A stretch of 64,000 nucleotides of DNA, taken from positions 248,001 through 312,000 of the forward strand of contig JAKTNV010000115.1 of assembly GCA_022747635.1 (NCBI GenBank), in the 5' to 3' direction. Below the pieces are notes generated by a model. That model saw nothing but the letters and a program-made list of their open reading frames with translations, ran no database searches and was not told where the DNA came from. Numbering within the stretch: the first letter of the stretch is position 1; every line of letters begins with the position of its first letter. The position numbers were made by a program, and so were the translations under genes. Below, piece after piece: positions 1 to 10,046 of the stretch. The stretch comes from Hetaerina americana (lineage: Eukaryota > Arthropoda > Insecta > Odonata > Calopterygidae).

Positions 1-59
1 AACGAGAAACCCGAAGTATTGACGTGCGTGGACGGCTCTTGATCGGTCCGATCGGGCAT

Positions 60-470
60 CCATCATGATATCGAGTGCGTCGTGTCCCCAGAGTGATTCT
101 TCCGATCCGTGCATCCACTCCTCCCTTTATTTGTCTTCCCCTTTCTCTTCTGCCGCCCCCACTGCCAGCTTCCTCTCTATTTACGTCCCTCAGCCTGGGG
201 TGCCCACAGCACCAACCCCTTCAGAAATAGCACGCTCTCCCAGTCGCCGGTTATTCGCTTCTCCTCTCCCCGTTCCACCCCCCTCACTCTCCTTCCCTCC
301 TTCTCTGCCGCCCCCCCCCTTTCTCTCTCTTCCTATCTCTCTCTACACCCCTCCCCTCTCCACCCCCCTTCTCCAACGACCCTGCCATTTTACACCTCCC
401 CTTCTTTTCATCTCCCACCTCACCTCTCCATCCTCGGAAAATCCTTAATCTGCTGTTCAGTTTGTTCAGG
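60..470. repeat. pyrimidine-rich low-complexity tract
   Basis: The plus strand is almost all C and T for about 350 bases, with runs of CCTCTC and C9. Open frames across it are rich in Ser, Pro and Leu only because of this composition, so I do not call a gene. It could be a decayed polypyrimidine microsatellite or part of a non-coding GC-richer segment. Confidence 0.7.
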
Positions 471-1555
471 CCCGCAAGGCCTAACGACGGCTTTCCGCAA
501 ATTTCATTTTAAAATATGGACGCGAGGGGGTAACAAGGTTCTGTGGCTGGGCCTGAGGGTGGTAAACTTTTTTTGGGACGGTAGGTGGGTGGGTGGGAGT
601 GAAAAGACGCTAATTTAAGGGTCGCCGAACGTTACATGTGTGTAGTATCTACTCGTTTAAAGGATCCTGGAGGGTAGACAGAGGCGGTGGACTCCCCCCT
701 TCCCCATCTTTCCAACGGGACCGGCGGCGGTGGTGACCTACACATGCCATCCCCTCGTGTATCTATTTATAACAAATCATTTGGTGGTATCGGTTAGAAA
801 GAGAGGAGTACATCTCAATCTGCGAGTTCAACTTATTTCGGGGATTTAAACAAAGGGTTGATGAATATTAACTTGATTTGAATCGGCGAGGAAAGAATCT
901 CGGTAGTTTTAAACGCGTATAGACTTGCTTTAGTTTTTTCTCTTCTTATGGGATGCGACAAACTCACAATTTGATATTATTAGTTCAATAAATGGAAAGA
1001 AAAATGTCCACTAATGATAGTGATCGTGTGAATACATGAATTTCGCAAAATAATGGCGAAAATATGTCGTGGCACGGAGTCAGGGTTCCATATTGATGAC
1101 GATGTTGTGAAGGCAATATGTTATGATGATATATGGCATTCGTTTTTAGTGTTAAATAGAATAGTAAATTTATAATACTCGCAGGGCCATCACAAGAAAA
1201 GAAAAGGTGCGAAAAGAGGGCCGTCTTTTTAATCCTGATCTAACCTTTCCATCATGAGGCATTTCCCCTTTAACGTTCGATTTAACACCCTCGCGATTCC
1301 TGAACCCACGAATAATCCTAACGGATCAATCAGAACTGGGCCGATCCCGATTTTTTAATCCCCAGTTTCTATACCCTGGTTCACGGGAATCATTGAATTA
1401 AGACGAAAAATAAGAGATCGTTGAAGACTGCAATTAGAAGGAAGGAATTTGTGGTGCAGTAGCTGAGGAAGGACGCTGAGGGAACTCTGATACGCTTGGA
1501 TTAGAATGGGATAAAAGGCGGTGTGTGCAAAGGAATACAAAATAAATAAAGGTTG
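471..1555. other. no identifiable feature
   Basis: Mixed-composition sequence with no supported gene, repeat motif or RNA gene that I can recognise. Confidence 0.5.
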
Positions 1556-1750
1556 TGGTAGGGGAAGGCCATTGGTGGAAATTCTCAGAAAAGAAAAATG
1601 TGGATGGAGGAGATTTTGAGGCGTTGGCAATTTGAAGGTTGTGATAGAAGGAAACATGACGGAGAAGCGCGGAGAAAGGAATGGAAGAATTGAATAATTG
1701 GGCACCCGGGATGGGATATAAGGAGATGAAGATGAAAACGTTGTCGGACA
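1556..1750 (+). pseudogene. degenerate LINE C-terminal tail
   Basis: Plus-strand translation gives broken pieces that align with the C-terminus of the LINE family seen at 20.1 kb: a GEILRKEK-like piece, then KVVIEGNMTEKRGERNGRIE against the TVIEGRMLGKRGKGRNRIG-type block of the better copies, followed by a stop and a GTRDGI-like piece. Several stops and frame changes interrupt it. The 3' end of the family (CCTACC...GGTAG followed by AAT repeats) is missing. The opposite-strand open frame across this stretch is an antisense shadow. Similarity is judged by eye between two degenerate sequences, so confidence is moderate. Confidence 0.55.
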
Positions 1751-1806
1751 AATCGAATTTAATTTACAATGTATGCCAATCATAAACTCCTTAGAAACTC
1801 ACATTT

Positions 1807-1926
<120 letters not shown>

Positions 1927-2035
1927 AAGTGGGTCGCGGTAGTACAGGGGGTAGATCGTAGATAGAAGCACCCACGAGAGCAATATAACGGCACTATAGA
2001 CCACAAAATAAAACAGGTAACACATAACATATAGA
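1927..2035. other. spacer between two (AT)n blocks
   Basis: Unique-looking sequence. Its start (CGCGGTAGTACAGGGGGTAGA) resembles the A-box end of the tRNA-derived SINE at 41.1 kb, but no B box follows. Confidence 0.3.
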
Positions 2036-2084
2036 GGACGCTCACATTGTAGATTGTTTGAGCTTTCGGCCTTCTCCGAGGCCT
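2036..2084 (-). repeat. Penelope-like repeat module, short copy
   Basis: This stretch matches the left arm of the inverted repeat at 55576-55751: GGAC-CTCACA-(N)-ATTGTTYGAGCTTTCGGCC followed by GAGGCCTT. On the minus strand it reads AAGGCC-loop-GGCC-GAAAGCTC, an arrangement like hammerhead stem II plus the GAAA box. As at 55.6 kb it abuts an (AT)n block, here on the right. The link to Penelope-like elements is inference. Confidence 0.5.
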
Positions 2085-2094
2085 TATTAAAAAA

Positions 2095-2098
2095 AAAT

Positions 2099-2176
<78 letters not shown>

Positions 2177-2182
2177 AATATA
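2095..2182. repeat. (AT)n microsatellite
   Basis: About 88 bases of AT dinucleotide with one AAA interruption, next to the repeat module at 2036-2084. Confidence 0.97.
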
Positions 2183-2199
2183 TAGGTAACCATAAATGA

Positions 2200-2256
2200 T
2201 CAACCCGAAGGTCGGTTTGATAGGTGACGGTAGAGTTCACCTAACGTGAAACCCAA
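2200..2256 (+). repeat. dispersed repeat shared with 32.4 kb
   Basis: The order CCCGAAGGT, then GG-TT-ATAGG, then AG-TCACCTAA and AAAC is shared with 32382-32432, with only scattered differences. The two sites are 30 kb apart in the same orientation, so this is a dispersed repeat of unknown class. Confidence 0.5.
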
Positions 2257-5180
2257 CGACGTGTTAAAGTCACACATCAGAGTAGGGGGGCCAGTTTCTT
2301 TCACTGTATGTGTGTATAAATCATTATATATATAGATATTATGTATGTAATATGTATATGTAATATGTATAATAATCATTATATATATAATGATGACTTG
2401 AGGACAGTAAAATTAGCAGGCAATCAAAAAAAATAAATACTAAACTCATTTACATGTGAGTTGATTTTCGGGCCTCTCACTCTTCTTCAAGGCGGTGGAA
2501 GACTGACTCACACACACTCAAATATATATGGGGCACGGCCATTAAATTTTACTCTCCACTCGCGCAGAGCACATTCGGTAGTATTTTGTTGGGATACATT
2601 TTGTCACTTAAATGAAATCAGGGGAGGAAAATTGACGTTCTCTATAAAATTCAAATTACGCCCTTTTGAATGCCAGGAATAAGAAAAAGTTTAATCCTTG
2701 GTCACTCTGGACAGTAATAATTACGGAAGTCCATCGAAACTTGGCATATCGACCAACATTTTCACTACAATTCTTTAATCGACCTCTTAAGAAATTATAT
2801 TACTCCCTGCAACGACTGAATGAAGGCGTAAATACTCTTTTTAGAAACAAAATGATAGCGAGGTAACAAATTACACTACGGCAGGGTTTTTAAACTATTA
2901 TTGATTTTATGATCAATTCATGTTGATGTATACAGTCTGTATGTCGTCATATTGAAATCAAATGTGACTTCTTTATGCCCGGTAAATGATCCTCGACTCG
3001 TGAATCACGTGTGCTTGTATCCTTATAGCTGGGAGTGTTTAAGTTGAGAATCGTCAGTAATATGTGCTGTCTTTATGGAAGAGTAGTAAGACCAATAGGT
3101 GAATTGGCATACTTTCAAGGGAGCCATTAATATTAAATACCGTTTTTCAGAGAGTGGTACTTCAGACTGAGATTTGGAGAGGTGCAAGGATGGGAATGTG
3201 GACGGCATGAACAACAAGGAAGTTGTACATTAACATCATCTATGCTAAAGTGATGTTGGGAAAAATAATTTCGGGGTATTCGGCACGGTTTTTCGGTACT
3301 CATATCTATCTCTGTTCGTCTCCGGCACTAGATAATTTTTTGGGCACACAGTCAAATTTCCCATTCGAAGATCTCAGGGTTGTACTTGGGACATTTTTTT
3401 CCTCAAGGCATCTAAGCGTGAATCGAACTGGATAGCACTTCCAAATTCTGCTCATACTGAGATTCGAACCGGGGTGCTCATCGAGGTGAGTTATTTCCGT
3501 AGAAATCCGAGTCTTTCATATTTAATGCCTTCGTTTTTTCACAAGGAAAACATTTTTCTCTCCCTACCATCTTTCCTCCGTGTCTTCGGTTTTCTGTCTT
3601 TGCGTCTTCGGTGTCTGTCTTTGCATCTTCTCTTCCTTCTCCTCTTTACTCTTCCGACCTCTACCCGTATCATCTCTCCCTCCCGTTCGTTCGTTGGATG
3701 GGGCGAGAAGTTTGTGCCTTCGTCATAATTTCTCAGACTTTGAAATCTCGGAATTCACGCTCGTCCTTTGATACCCTCTGGTGGCCGAAGTCGAAACTTC
3801 TTCCTCCCTGCCTTTTTCTTTTCGTAGAGACGGAATCATTTCGATTATATTTTTTTGTGTTCTCAACAGCTTTGTAAGGTTTCTGGAAGTTTTGCGTGCC
3901 ACTATCGACTTTTTTGTAAAAGCGAGTTAGTGGGTAGGACATGTTTCGTTCCTTTCTTTCTTCCGTCGTCGTGTGTGTGCGAGACTGCTGTTGCTTCTTT
4001 TATTCGAAGGATCATCGCCTGTCAGTGCCAGATTTGCCTTCTGACTGAACAAAGTTTCTCTAAATAAAAAAATACAATCGTAAAATATTTCACGCCTACG
4101 TATTCACAAACGAAATTATATCATCTTTCTAACTTTTACTCACCTTAGCCCGTTGTTGGTCTTCGCCTGCGTATGGAATATTGGTAGGTCATAACCAACT
4201 GGATATATGGCCAAAGCCCGTTAACACCTAGCAAACCGTCATACCTATGCATTGGCTGGGTACTATTAAGGATAATGTTTCTCGCTACTGTAGCAACGGC
4301 ATTTGTTGTCTCCTTATGGATATCAATATCAGCGTTAAATCTTTAGATGTATGAGGTGGGTTTAAGTTGTAAGGTGAACTAATTTTACTCTAGGGACTGA
4401 GATTAGATGGATAAAAAGATGTGTTTTAGCATCAAATGCGCAGGCACTCTTAATGAATACTAAGCATATATTTCTGCTCCGCACAGTGCACGGGGGTTTC
4501 CATAGCTGATACCAGAGTGAGAAGCGTATTCAATGCTTAAATACGTTTAGTGTGCAAGAATAACGTAATCATCTGTTTTATTCACTTGCGCAGTCTAACG
4601 CCCATGAAATAAGTGAGACATGCGGGATGGATTTATGGTTGTGAGAAAGTCGCGTTAGCGAGTGAGACAGCTCAAATAAAACCGAAGGTCGCGGATCAGC
4701 CGGCTTTTCCAGTGATCCAAAGTAACTCCTACACAAGCGTTTTCGGCGGTGTTGAATACATAGAGGCGACGTTTCGAAAAATATGTACGTTTACAGAAAG
4801 CTTATGCTGAGGTGTGGTACAAGTTTCAATTTTCTGGTGTAATGAGTTAGTCAGAAAAAAAAGAGATCTCAAAACCTGAATACACCACTTACTACGTTGC
4901 TGCAGAGATATCCTCACTCCAATGAAACGTGATTCTACATTTACATATCAAAGATATCCACATATCATCGGTATTTTGTAATATTCATACATTTTATGCC
5001 ATTTGTTAGGTGGAGTTGGTCCTAAAAGTACTGGTAAAATTCATGACCCCCGTCTTTCATTAACAAGACTCAAGTCAACGATTACTTCTCGCGATTGCGA
5101 CTCTTCATCGCAAAATATTTGACAGTAACCGAGAGCACCTCTGTTCAAATCTAACCTAACGTGACTAAGTGCATTGACAT
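2257..5180. other. no gene; simple AT repeat and a tRNA-like B-box remnant
   Basis: A short TATA-rich simple repeat lies at 2320-2390. Around 3460-3480 the minus strand contains CCGGTTCGAATCT, a good pol III B box, without a recognisable A box, so it is probably a SINE fragment. The rest shows nothing recognisable; its short open frames have no family features. Confidence 0.4.
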
Positions 5181-5889
5181 GGTGGTCCAATCCTGCTGAG
5201 GCCGGACACACTCAGCTTCAGCCACGCTGTTGGATGTTATGGCTAATCCAGAGAACTACAAATGGTATAAGAAACAGGACAACCTTCCCTGCTTTGTGAA
5301 CTTTGGTTTACCTTACATCGTCGACATGGTGTTCTATCGCAGCTTGCAATTTTGTCTGGCTCTTCTCTTCATATCCTTCATTATATATGCATGCACATGT
5401 GTATTCAGATCCCTCCCATGGACTACAACCTTGACGTAGTGGAAGGGCTTGGGCGTCCGATGTCCCCTAGAGCTGTGCTGATGGGGGCAATTACAATTGC
5501 TCCTGGTAGGGTCACCCATGACATATAGGTCGAAGGTTAGGAGCCAGACGAACGGTAGTCCATGCAGCATGTGTTCCTCAGTGAGGCGGCTGCGAAGGCG
5601 TCTGACCCTAGTGGGTCGGCCATTGAGTGATGGTGTGACGTTAAAAACACTCTTGAGGAAGGCAACGGGAAACCACCTCAATTATCATTCCCAATAATAT
5701 AATGATGGGTAGTATAAAGAAAATGAGTCGTGGCAACTATGGGACTCGGCCCACTGGGCCGTTTGTCGTGCCCGGCAGTAGTATAGGCAAGGCTTCCGCG
5801 GTTGTCATCTCACGGAACCCTTGCAAAGCAAAACTGACATCAGCATGACAGACGATGCAGAGGAGGAAGACTAAATTAGTTAGTATATG

Positions 5890-6000
5890 AACTTGGAATG
5901 TTAGGACAATGTTGAGAACAGGAAAACTAGAGAATATAAAGCGAGAGATAGAAAGAAGAAATATAGTTATTTTAGGTCTATGCGATGGAGAGCAGGGCAA
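5890..6000 (+). pseudogene. LINE endonuclease domain, N-terminal fragment
   Basis: The frame starting at 5890 reads TWNVRTM followed by GKLENIKREIERRNIVILGL and then a stop. TWNVRTM with a following lysine and glutamate-rich helix and I-x-I-L-G is the opening of the endonuclease/exonuclease/phosphatase domain in EN-bearing LINEs. The domain would nick target DNA to prime reverse transcription. The rest of the domain, including its catalytic His and Asp residues, is absent because the sequence jumps directly into RT. Confidence 0.75.
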
Positions 6001-6440
6001 ATGATAGCCTAGGGGATGATCAGTTTGAGGTTAGGAAGAGGAGAGGCACGCGCGATGCCATTGCAGCAATGAAATCACTAATCGAGATGAATGTAGGATA
6101 TAAGCAGGACGTGTTTGCATGTTTCGTAGATTTAAAAAAAGGCGTTTTATGGGGTGAATCGGGAAAAAGTAATGAGTACATTGCTGAAAATATGAATAGA
6201 TTACAGGGACAGGAGTCTAATCTGCAACCTTTACATGCCTCAGACCGCTCAAGTAGGAGTAGGGGGCGGAGAGTCATAGGAGGAGGTGGAAGGCAGGGTT
6301 GTCCATTACCACCGGTGATGTTCAACATGTATGTGGTGGGAAAGATTAAAGAGGCATGGGTAGGACTGGAGGTAGGAATGAAAGCCGGAGTGGAATCCGT
6401 AAAATAGTTTAGGTTTGCTGATTACCAAGCTATAGTTTGT
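5985..6440 (+). pseudogene. LINE reverse transcriptase fragment
   Basis: From the ATG at 5985 an open frame of 140 codons carries RT blocks: RKRRGTRDAI near residues 17-26, CFVDLKK near 46-52, and GGRQGCPLPPVMFNMYV near 101-117. After the stop at 6405-6407 the frame continues with FADYQ, the place of the catalytic YADD/FADD box, where the second Asp is Tyr. The AFD that normally follows DLKK is also gone, with a deletion there. Both changes would abolish polymerase activity. The frame is out of phase with the endonuclease piece just upstream, confirming a broken copy. Confidence 0.8.
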
Positions 6441-6595
6441 TAGTCAGCCAAGGGGTTGCAAGCATTGCTAAGTGAATTGGATATTCAGTGAGATAGATAT
6501 GGGACAAGATTCAATTAAATTGACCAAAGGTTATGCCATTTTCCAGGAACAGAAAGGATAAGATTAACATGTTAAAAAGTAGGGACAAAACCAGA

Positions 6596-7190
6596 GCAAG
6601 TGGAGCAGTTTACGTATCTCGGAAGTGTTTCGGACCAACTCGTTCAAAGTAGTAGGGACGTAAGGAGAAGTATTTCACTTGGGAAAGATGCTTTCATAAG
6701 AAGGAGGCAATTGATGATAGGTCAATTGAGTAAGCATATTACGAAAAGGCTCTTTAAAACTTTGTTATGGAGCGTATTCATGTACGGCGCGGAAACATGG
6801 TTACTGATGCAGGGTGATAAGACGTAGATTGGAGGCTTTTGAAATATGGATATGGGGAAGGATGAAGAAGGTAAAATGGACTGAAAGGAAAACAAATGAG
6901 GAAGTGGTAGGTATGGTGAGCGAGGAGAGGGGATTGTCGGGAGAAATCACAAGGAGGCCGGAAAAATTAATGGCGTATTGATCGGAAGGGGAGCGTTGAA
7001 GACTGTGATCGAGGGGATAGTATTAGGAAAACGAGGAAAGGGCTGGAATAGGGTAGGGATGTTTGACGGGATAAAGGGAGGAAGGAAGTACACAGAGATG
7101 AAGAGGTTCTTGTTCTAGAGTAGAATGTTGGGTTGTGTTTTCTTTGGAGTCACAAAATATTAATTTTATAGTTGCCTCCATCCAAAACCT
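6596..7190 (+). pseudogene. LINE C-terminal domain, broken
   Basis: EQFTYLGSVSDQ, RRSISLGKDAF, LFKTLLWSVFMYGAETWLL and then KKVKWTERKTNEEVVGMV follow each other with stops between them. This is the region after the RT thumb that is widely conserved in this group of LINEs (the MYGAETW and WTxxxTNEEV blocks). A stop at 6825 and many later stops interrupt it. The 3' end has the inverted CCTACC/GGTAG pair before the terminal short repeat. Confidence 0.75.
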
Positions 7191-7200
7191 ACCTTAAGCG

Positions 7201-7711
7201 GTAGATTACCTAATTAAAAAATTTAGAAATTTTATTCGATTGCTATATGTGCGAGTGACAGATAAGTGTTATGAACTTTAAAATCCCAAATATTTTGAGT
7301 TTGTAATGAAACCAGATTTTCTCTCAGCACCAAAATATTCATAGACGTTATCTGAGTACTTTAAAACCACTCGCTCATGTCGTAAGTACATTTGAAATAA
7401 TTGAAGACATTATTTTCTTCCCTAAGTAGCGCAGCCAGAGAAGAGGAAGAAGAATGAAGACATACATTACAGCATCTTTATTAGCTTGCACACTTTGAAT
7501 GAATAAAGCCAGAGGGTCCAGAGTGGACGTGGTTCAAGACAGATTGCATAATACATCAGTGACGTTTTTAAACGGCACCAAGTACTCTGCTAAAAGGCAA
7601 ATGAAAGTCCTGTCAACTGCAGAAGACCAAGCCAGGATGTTGGCGGGAAGACTCACCAATCATGACGCTAATCTGTCCTGTGTGAAGAATTTATTAAGGT
7701 ATTTTAACTTT
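7201..7711. other. no identifiable feature
   Basis: AT-rich; a 74-codon frame at 7499-7723 has no recognisable domain. Confidence 0.4.
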
Positions 7712-7765
7712 GAAATTAAATGAAATTATTGAATTTGTAATTCCACACACTTTATTTAAAAACAA

Positions 7766-7798
7766 GACTCAGGTTTCGACGTTGATCTTCATCATCAG
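7766..7798 (-). ncRNA. hammerhead ribozyme-like motif, minus arm
   Basis: Read on the minus strand: exact CUGAUGA, U, a stem II of GAAG/CGUC around AUCAA with one A-G mismatch, GAAA, then ACC-UG-AGU and C. Stem III has one C-A mismatch. Flanking bases give no stem I. Likely a decayed ribozyme. Confidence 0.45.
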
Positions 7799-7809
7799 GA
7801 AAGCGTCAC

Positions 7810-7842
7810 CTGATAATGATGTTCAACATCGAAACCTGGGTC
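7810..7842 (+). ncRNA. hammerhead ribozyme-like motif, plus arm
   Basis: CUGAUAA (one change from CUGANGA), U, a perfect stem II GAUG-UUCAA-CAUC, GAAA, then stem III ACC-UG-GGU followed by C, giving a GUC cleavage site. Flanks can form three stem I pairs (CAC with GUG). The box change G to A at the sixth position would probably abolish cleavage. The minus arm has the opposite pattern: good box, poor stems. Confidence 0.5.
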
Positions 7843-7896
7843 GTGTTCTTAAATAAAGGGTGTGGAATTATAAAGTCAATTACTTCATTTCAATAT

Positions 7897-8660
7897 CGTA
7901 TGCAAATTCCATTAAGTTACGCCGGAGACAACAAATAGTATCAAACTTTGCCCTTTCAGTAGACTATTGAGTATCCAGGGAATATTTTCCAACTTCGGAA
8001 GGTGTGACTGTGCTGGGTAAAATGAGGACTCGTAGATATGGAGAGACATGTCTGTGGATGAGGTCTTGGATTCAATTTCAGGATATTTACATTCGTCTCA
8101 AATTCCGTTGTTCAGACTCTAGGTGATATCCATTGGGACGGGGCAACTAATGAAAATTGCGGAAAAGATGAGAAACATGAATCCCGTATCTCAGTTAATC
8201 GAAGCTATCAGCTTCGGGAGCGTTTCACTGCAAAGTCTAGCATTTCACGCGAAATTTCGAATTTTATTATATTGAATTATTGACTTAAAAATATAGTCCT
8301 AGCATTAAATATGTAATTGCTTACATCGCTTTAAAAATAATTCCATTGTTTACCTTGTCTCATCAAAACTTTTTGTCATCCCCTTCTCAGATTCCCTTGG
8401 GAAGTCTACTTTAAACTGACACCCTGGAGCCCACGGATAATATTGATAGCCTCCATATATCTCTGATTATTATGTGCGTTCTAGCGTATCGAATCAGTAA
8501 TATACTGTATACTTTAAGCATATGTATCTATTCAATGCTGAAATAATTTCATCTGTGTAAATAGAGTAATCCGTTCTGTTTAATAGATATCAACTGTGTT
8601 TTTTAGGGGGATTCAAGGTGGACTTTTATAGAATTTAGAAAGTCGTGCAACAAAATCATT
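7897..8660. other. no identifiable feature
   Basis: AT-rich non-coding sequence; nothing recognised. Confidence 0.4.
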
Positions 8661-8663
8661 AAA

Positions 8664-8722
8664 GATCGACCAGAGAGTAAAAGGCTACATCGTATAGGTA
8701 GCCTTTTACTCTCTGGTCGATC
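8664..8722. repeat. perfect 25-bp hairpin, 9-nt loop
   Basis: The left arm 8664-8688 is the exact reverse complement of 8698-8722, with loop 8689-8697. Both arms contain the CCAGAGAGTAAAAGG core. It could be a recent snap-back duplication or a small-RNA hairpin; the sequence alone cannot decide. Confidence 0.9.
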
Positions 8723-8837
8723 GGCTGGCAAGAATTATTTTCAAATAAGATGCATTGCAACAGGCTTTCGCTAAATTTAATATGGTAGTATTTTATTGTC
8801 CTGTGTTCAAAATATCTTTATTGTATGTATAAAAATA

Positions 8838-8996
8838 CGAGGGTGGTCTGAAAAGTTTCCGGCCTCAAAAATTTCAGAAACTTTCAGGAAAAAATGCCTT
8901 GTATCTTTGTTAGGTCTGAAAAGTTTACTACCTCAAAAATTTCAGAAAAAATGTCTTGTAGCTTTGTTAGGTCGGATACCTTTCAGACCACCCAGA
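8838..8996. mobile_element. mini-mariner (159 bp) with internal duplication
   Basis: The left terminus CGAGGGTGGTCTGAAAAG follows a TA and the inverted right terminus CTTTCAGACCACCC lies near a TA, as in mariner elements. No transposase remains. Inside, a unit of about 60-70 bases (GTCTGAAAAGTTT...CTTTGTTAG) is present twice in direct orientation at about 8845-8911 and 8912-8971. Confidence 0.7.
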
Positions 8997-9754
8997 TATG
9001 TGTGTGAAAATATGTAACATTTATTTATATATATATATAATATATTAATATATTTATATAAATAGTACGCGAGTATGTTGTACGAACGCTTCTTCTCTCA
9101 GAATGTTCCTGTATTCCCAGGAAAATAACGGGGAGAATGATTACCGACGTTCGGATAAACGGTGAAATAAGATACGATTGGAGATTACTCGAGCCATAAA
9201 ATAAGCCGATTATGATGCGATTAATTTGTGATCATTGAAAGTGATATCAATGCCAAAGACTTCTCCTAATGAACAAGCACACATGGTGGAAATCCCTAAA
9301 CTCGCCCTCCAGAATGCAGTTCCTTTTTTTCCTGGAATTTCATCGAGTCGGTAGCAGCATGTTTCGGTACTGTTTGAAGGTTTGATGGAAAACCACCGTG
9401 GTCATTATCTTGCAAGTGAGAGTATATTACCAAGACAACGTCCGTGGGAAAGGATTACTATCAGAGCCAGATACAATGAACTACCATGGAAGCGGACGAT
9501 TGTCTAAGTGTAATAACTGAAATTAGAGCGATTTCCCTCAATTACGATTACATTTAATCTACAGTTAAAGCTAATAGAATTTCATCAAATCACTAGCTTA
9601 TTAAGATAAAAATTGATTTTCTTGCGACCGGTTTCAAAGGTTTATATTCATTGCCATGGCATATTTGACTTTAACACAAGAATGTTTAATTGAAAAATGT
9701 CTTTAAATATTGCGTAATTTACTTCTTGTAAATTACTTAATGGTGTAAAATTAA
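8997..9754. other. no gene; short AT simple repeat
   Basis: An AT-rich simple repeat lies at 9024-9066. Nothing else is recognised. Confidence 0.4.
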
Positions 9755-9815
9755 TCTCTGCAGAGGATCGACCCGGCAATTCGAAAGATTCGTGGTTCAA
9801 GCCCCGTTAAGGAAA
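9755..9815 (+). repeat. tRNA-like SINE fragment
   Basis: CGTGGTTCAAGCCCCG is a good B box and T-arm, preceded by a decayed D-arm-like segment. There is no complete cloverleaf, so this is a SINE head rather than a tRNA gene. Confidence 0.4.
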
Positions 9816-9939
9816 TATATTTGTACTTGTGATCTGCTCGAATCCGCCTTTCCCACCTCTCCTGTGTTTGTCTTTTATGTGAGTACCTTTCCTTTTTCCT
9901 TATATTTCTTTCCATTTATGTATGTATGTGTATTTATGC

Positions 9940-10046
9940 ATATATGTGTGTGTATATATATGTATGTATATATGTATATATATGTGCGTGTATATATTTA
10001 TACATACATATTTTATGTATATATACATATATACACACACACACAC
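9940..10046. repeat. mixed TG/TA/CA microsatellite
   Basis: The tract runs from TG-rich through TA-rich to CA-rich, so the two ends are nearly inverse complements and could form a cruciform. Confidence 0.85.

Larger units (their letters stand above)
5400..7200 (+). mobile_element. defective non-LTR retrotransposon, fullest LINE copy
   Basis: In order on the plus strand: a non-coding leader (about 5400-5880) containing GAAGGCAACGGGAAACCACC, a phrase common in leaders of arthropod LINEs of this kind; the start of an apurinic-type endonuclease domain (5890-6000); reverse-transcriptase blocks (5985-6440); and the C-terminal region (6596-7150). The 3' end is AAAACCTACC...GGTAGATTACCTAAT. Most of the endonuclease and part of the RT are deleted, and stops and frameshifts are frequent. 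It is a dead copy of the family whose tails recur at 1.6, 20.1, 21.9, 22.8, 25.5, 29.6, 38.3 and 51.2 kb. The clade looks RTE-like in its EN-RT layout, but I cannot place it firmly. Confidence 0.75.
7712..7896. repeat. inverted repeat with hammerhead-like cores (Penelope-like)
   Basis: The arms are about 7712-7799 and 7809-7896, nearly 90 bases each, separated by only 9 bases. They share CCTGAT, GAAACCTG, TCTTG/TCGTG, TTAAATAAAG and GTGTGGAATTA in inverted order. Each arm carries one hammerhead-like core, on opposite strands, beginning almost at the centre of symmetry. Head-to-head or inverted end repeats with hammerheads are known for Penelope-like retroelements; assignment here is by that resemblance, with no PLE reverse transcriptase in the window. 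Confidence 0.7.

Noticed and set aside
65..618. Ser/Pro-rich frames of 127 and 169 codons
   Set aside because: Composition is fully explained by the C/T-rich tract; two frames are open together, which is expected of low-complexity sequence.
1355..1783. Minus-strand frame of 142 codons
   Set aside because: It lies antisense to a recognisable LINE tail.
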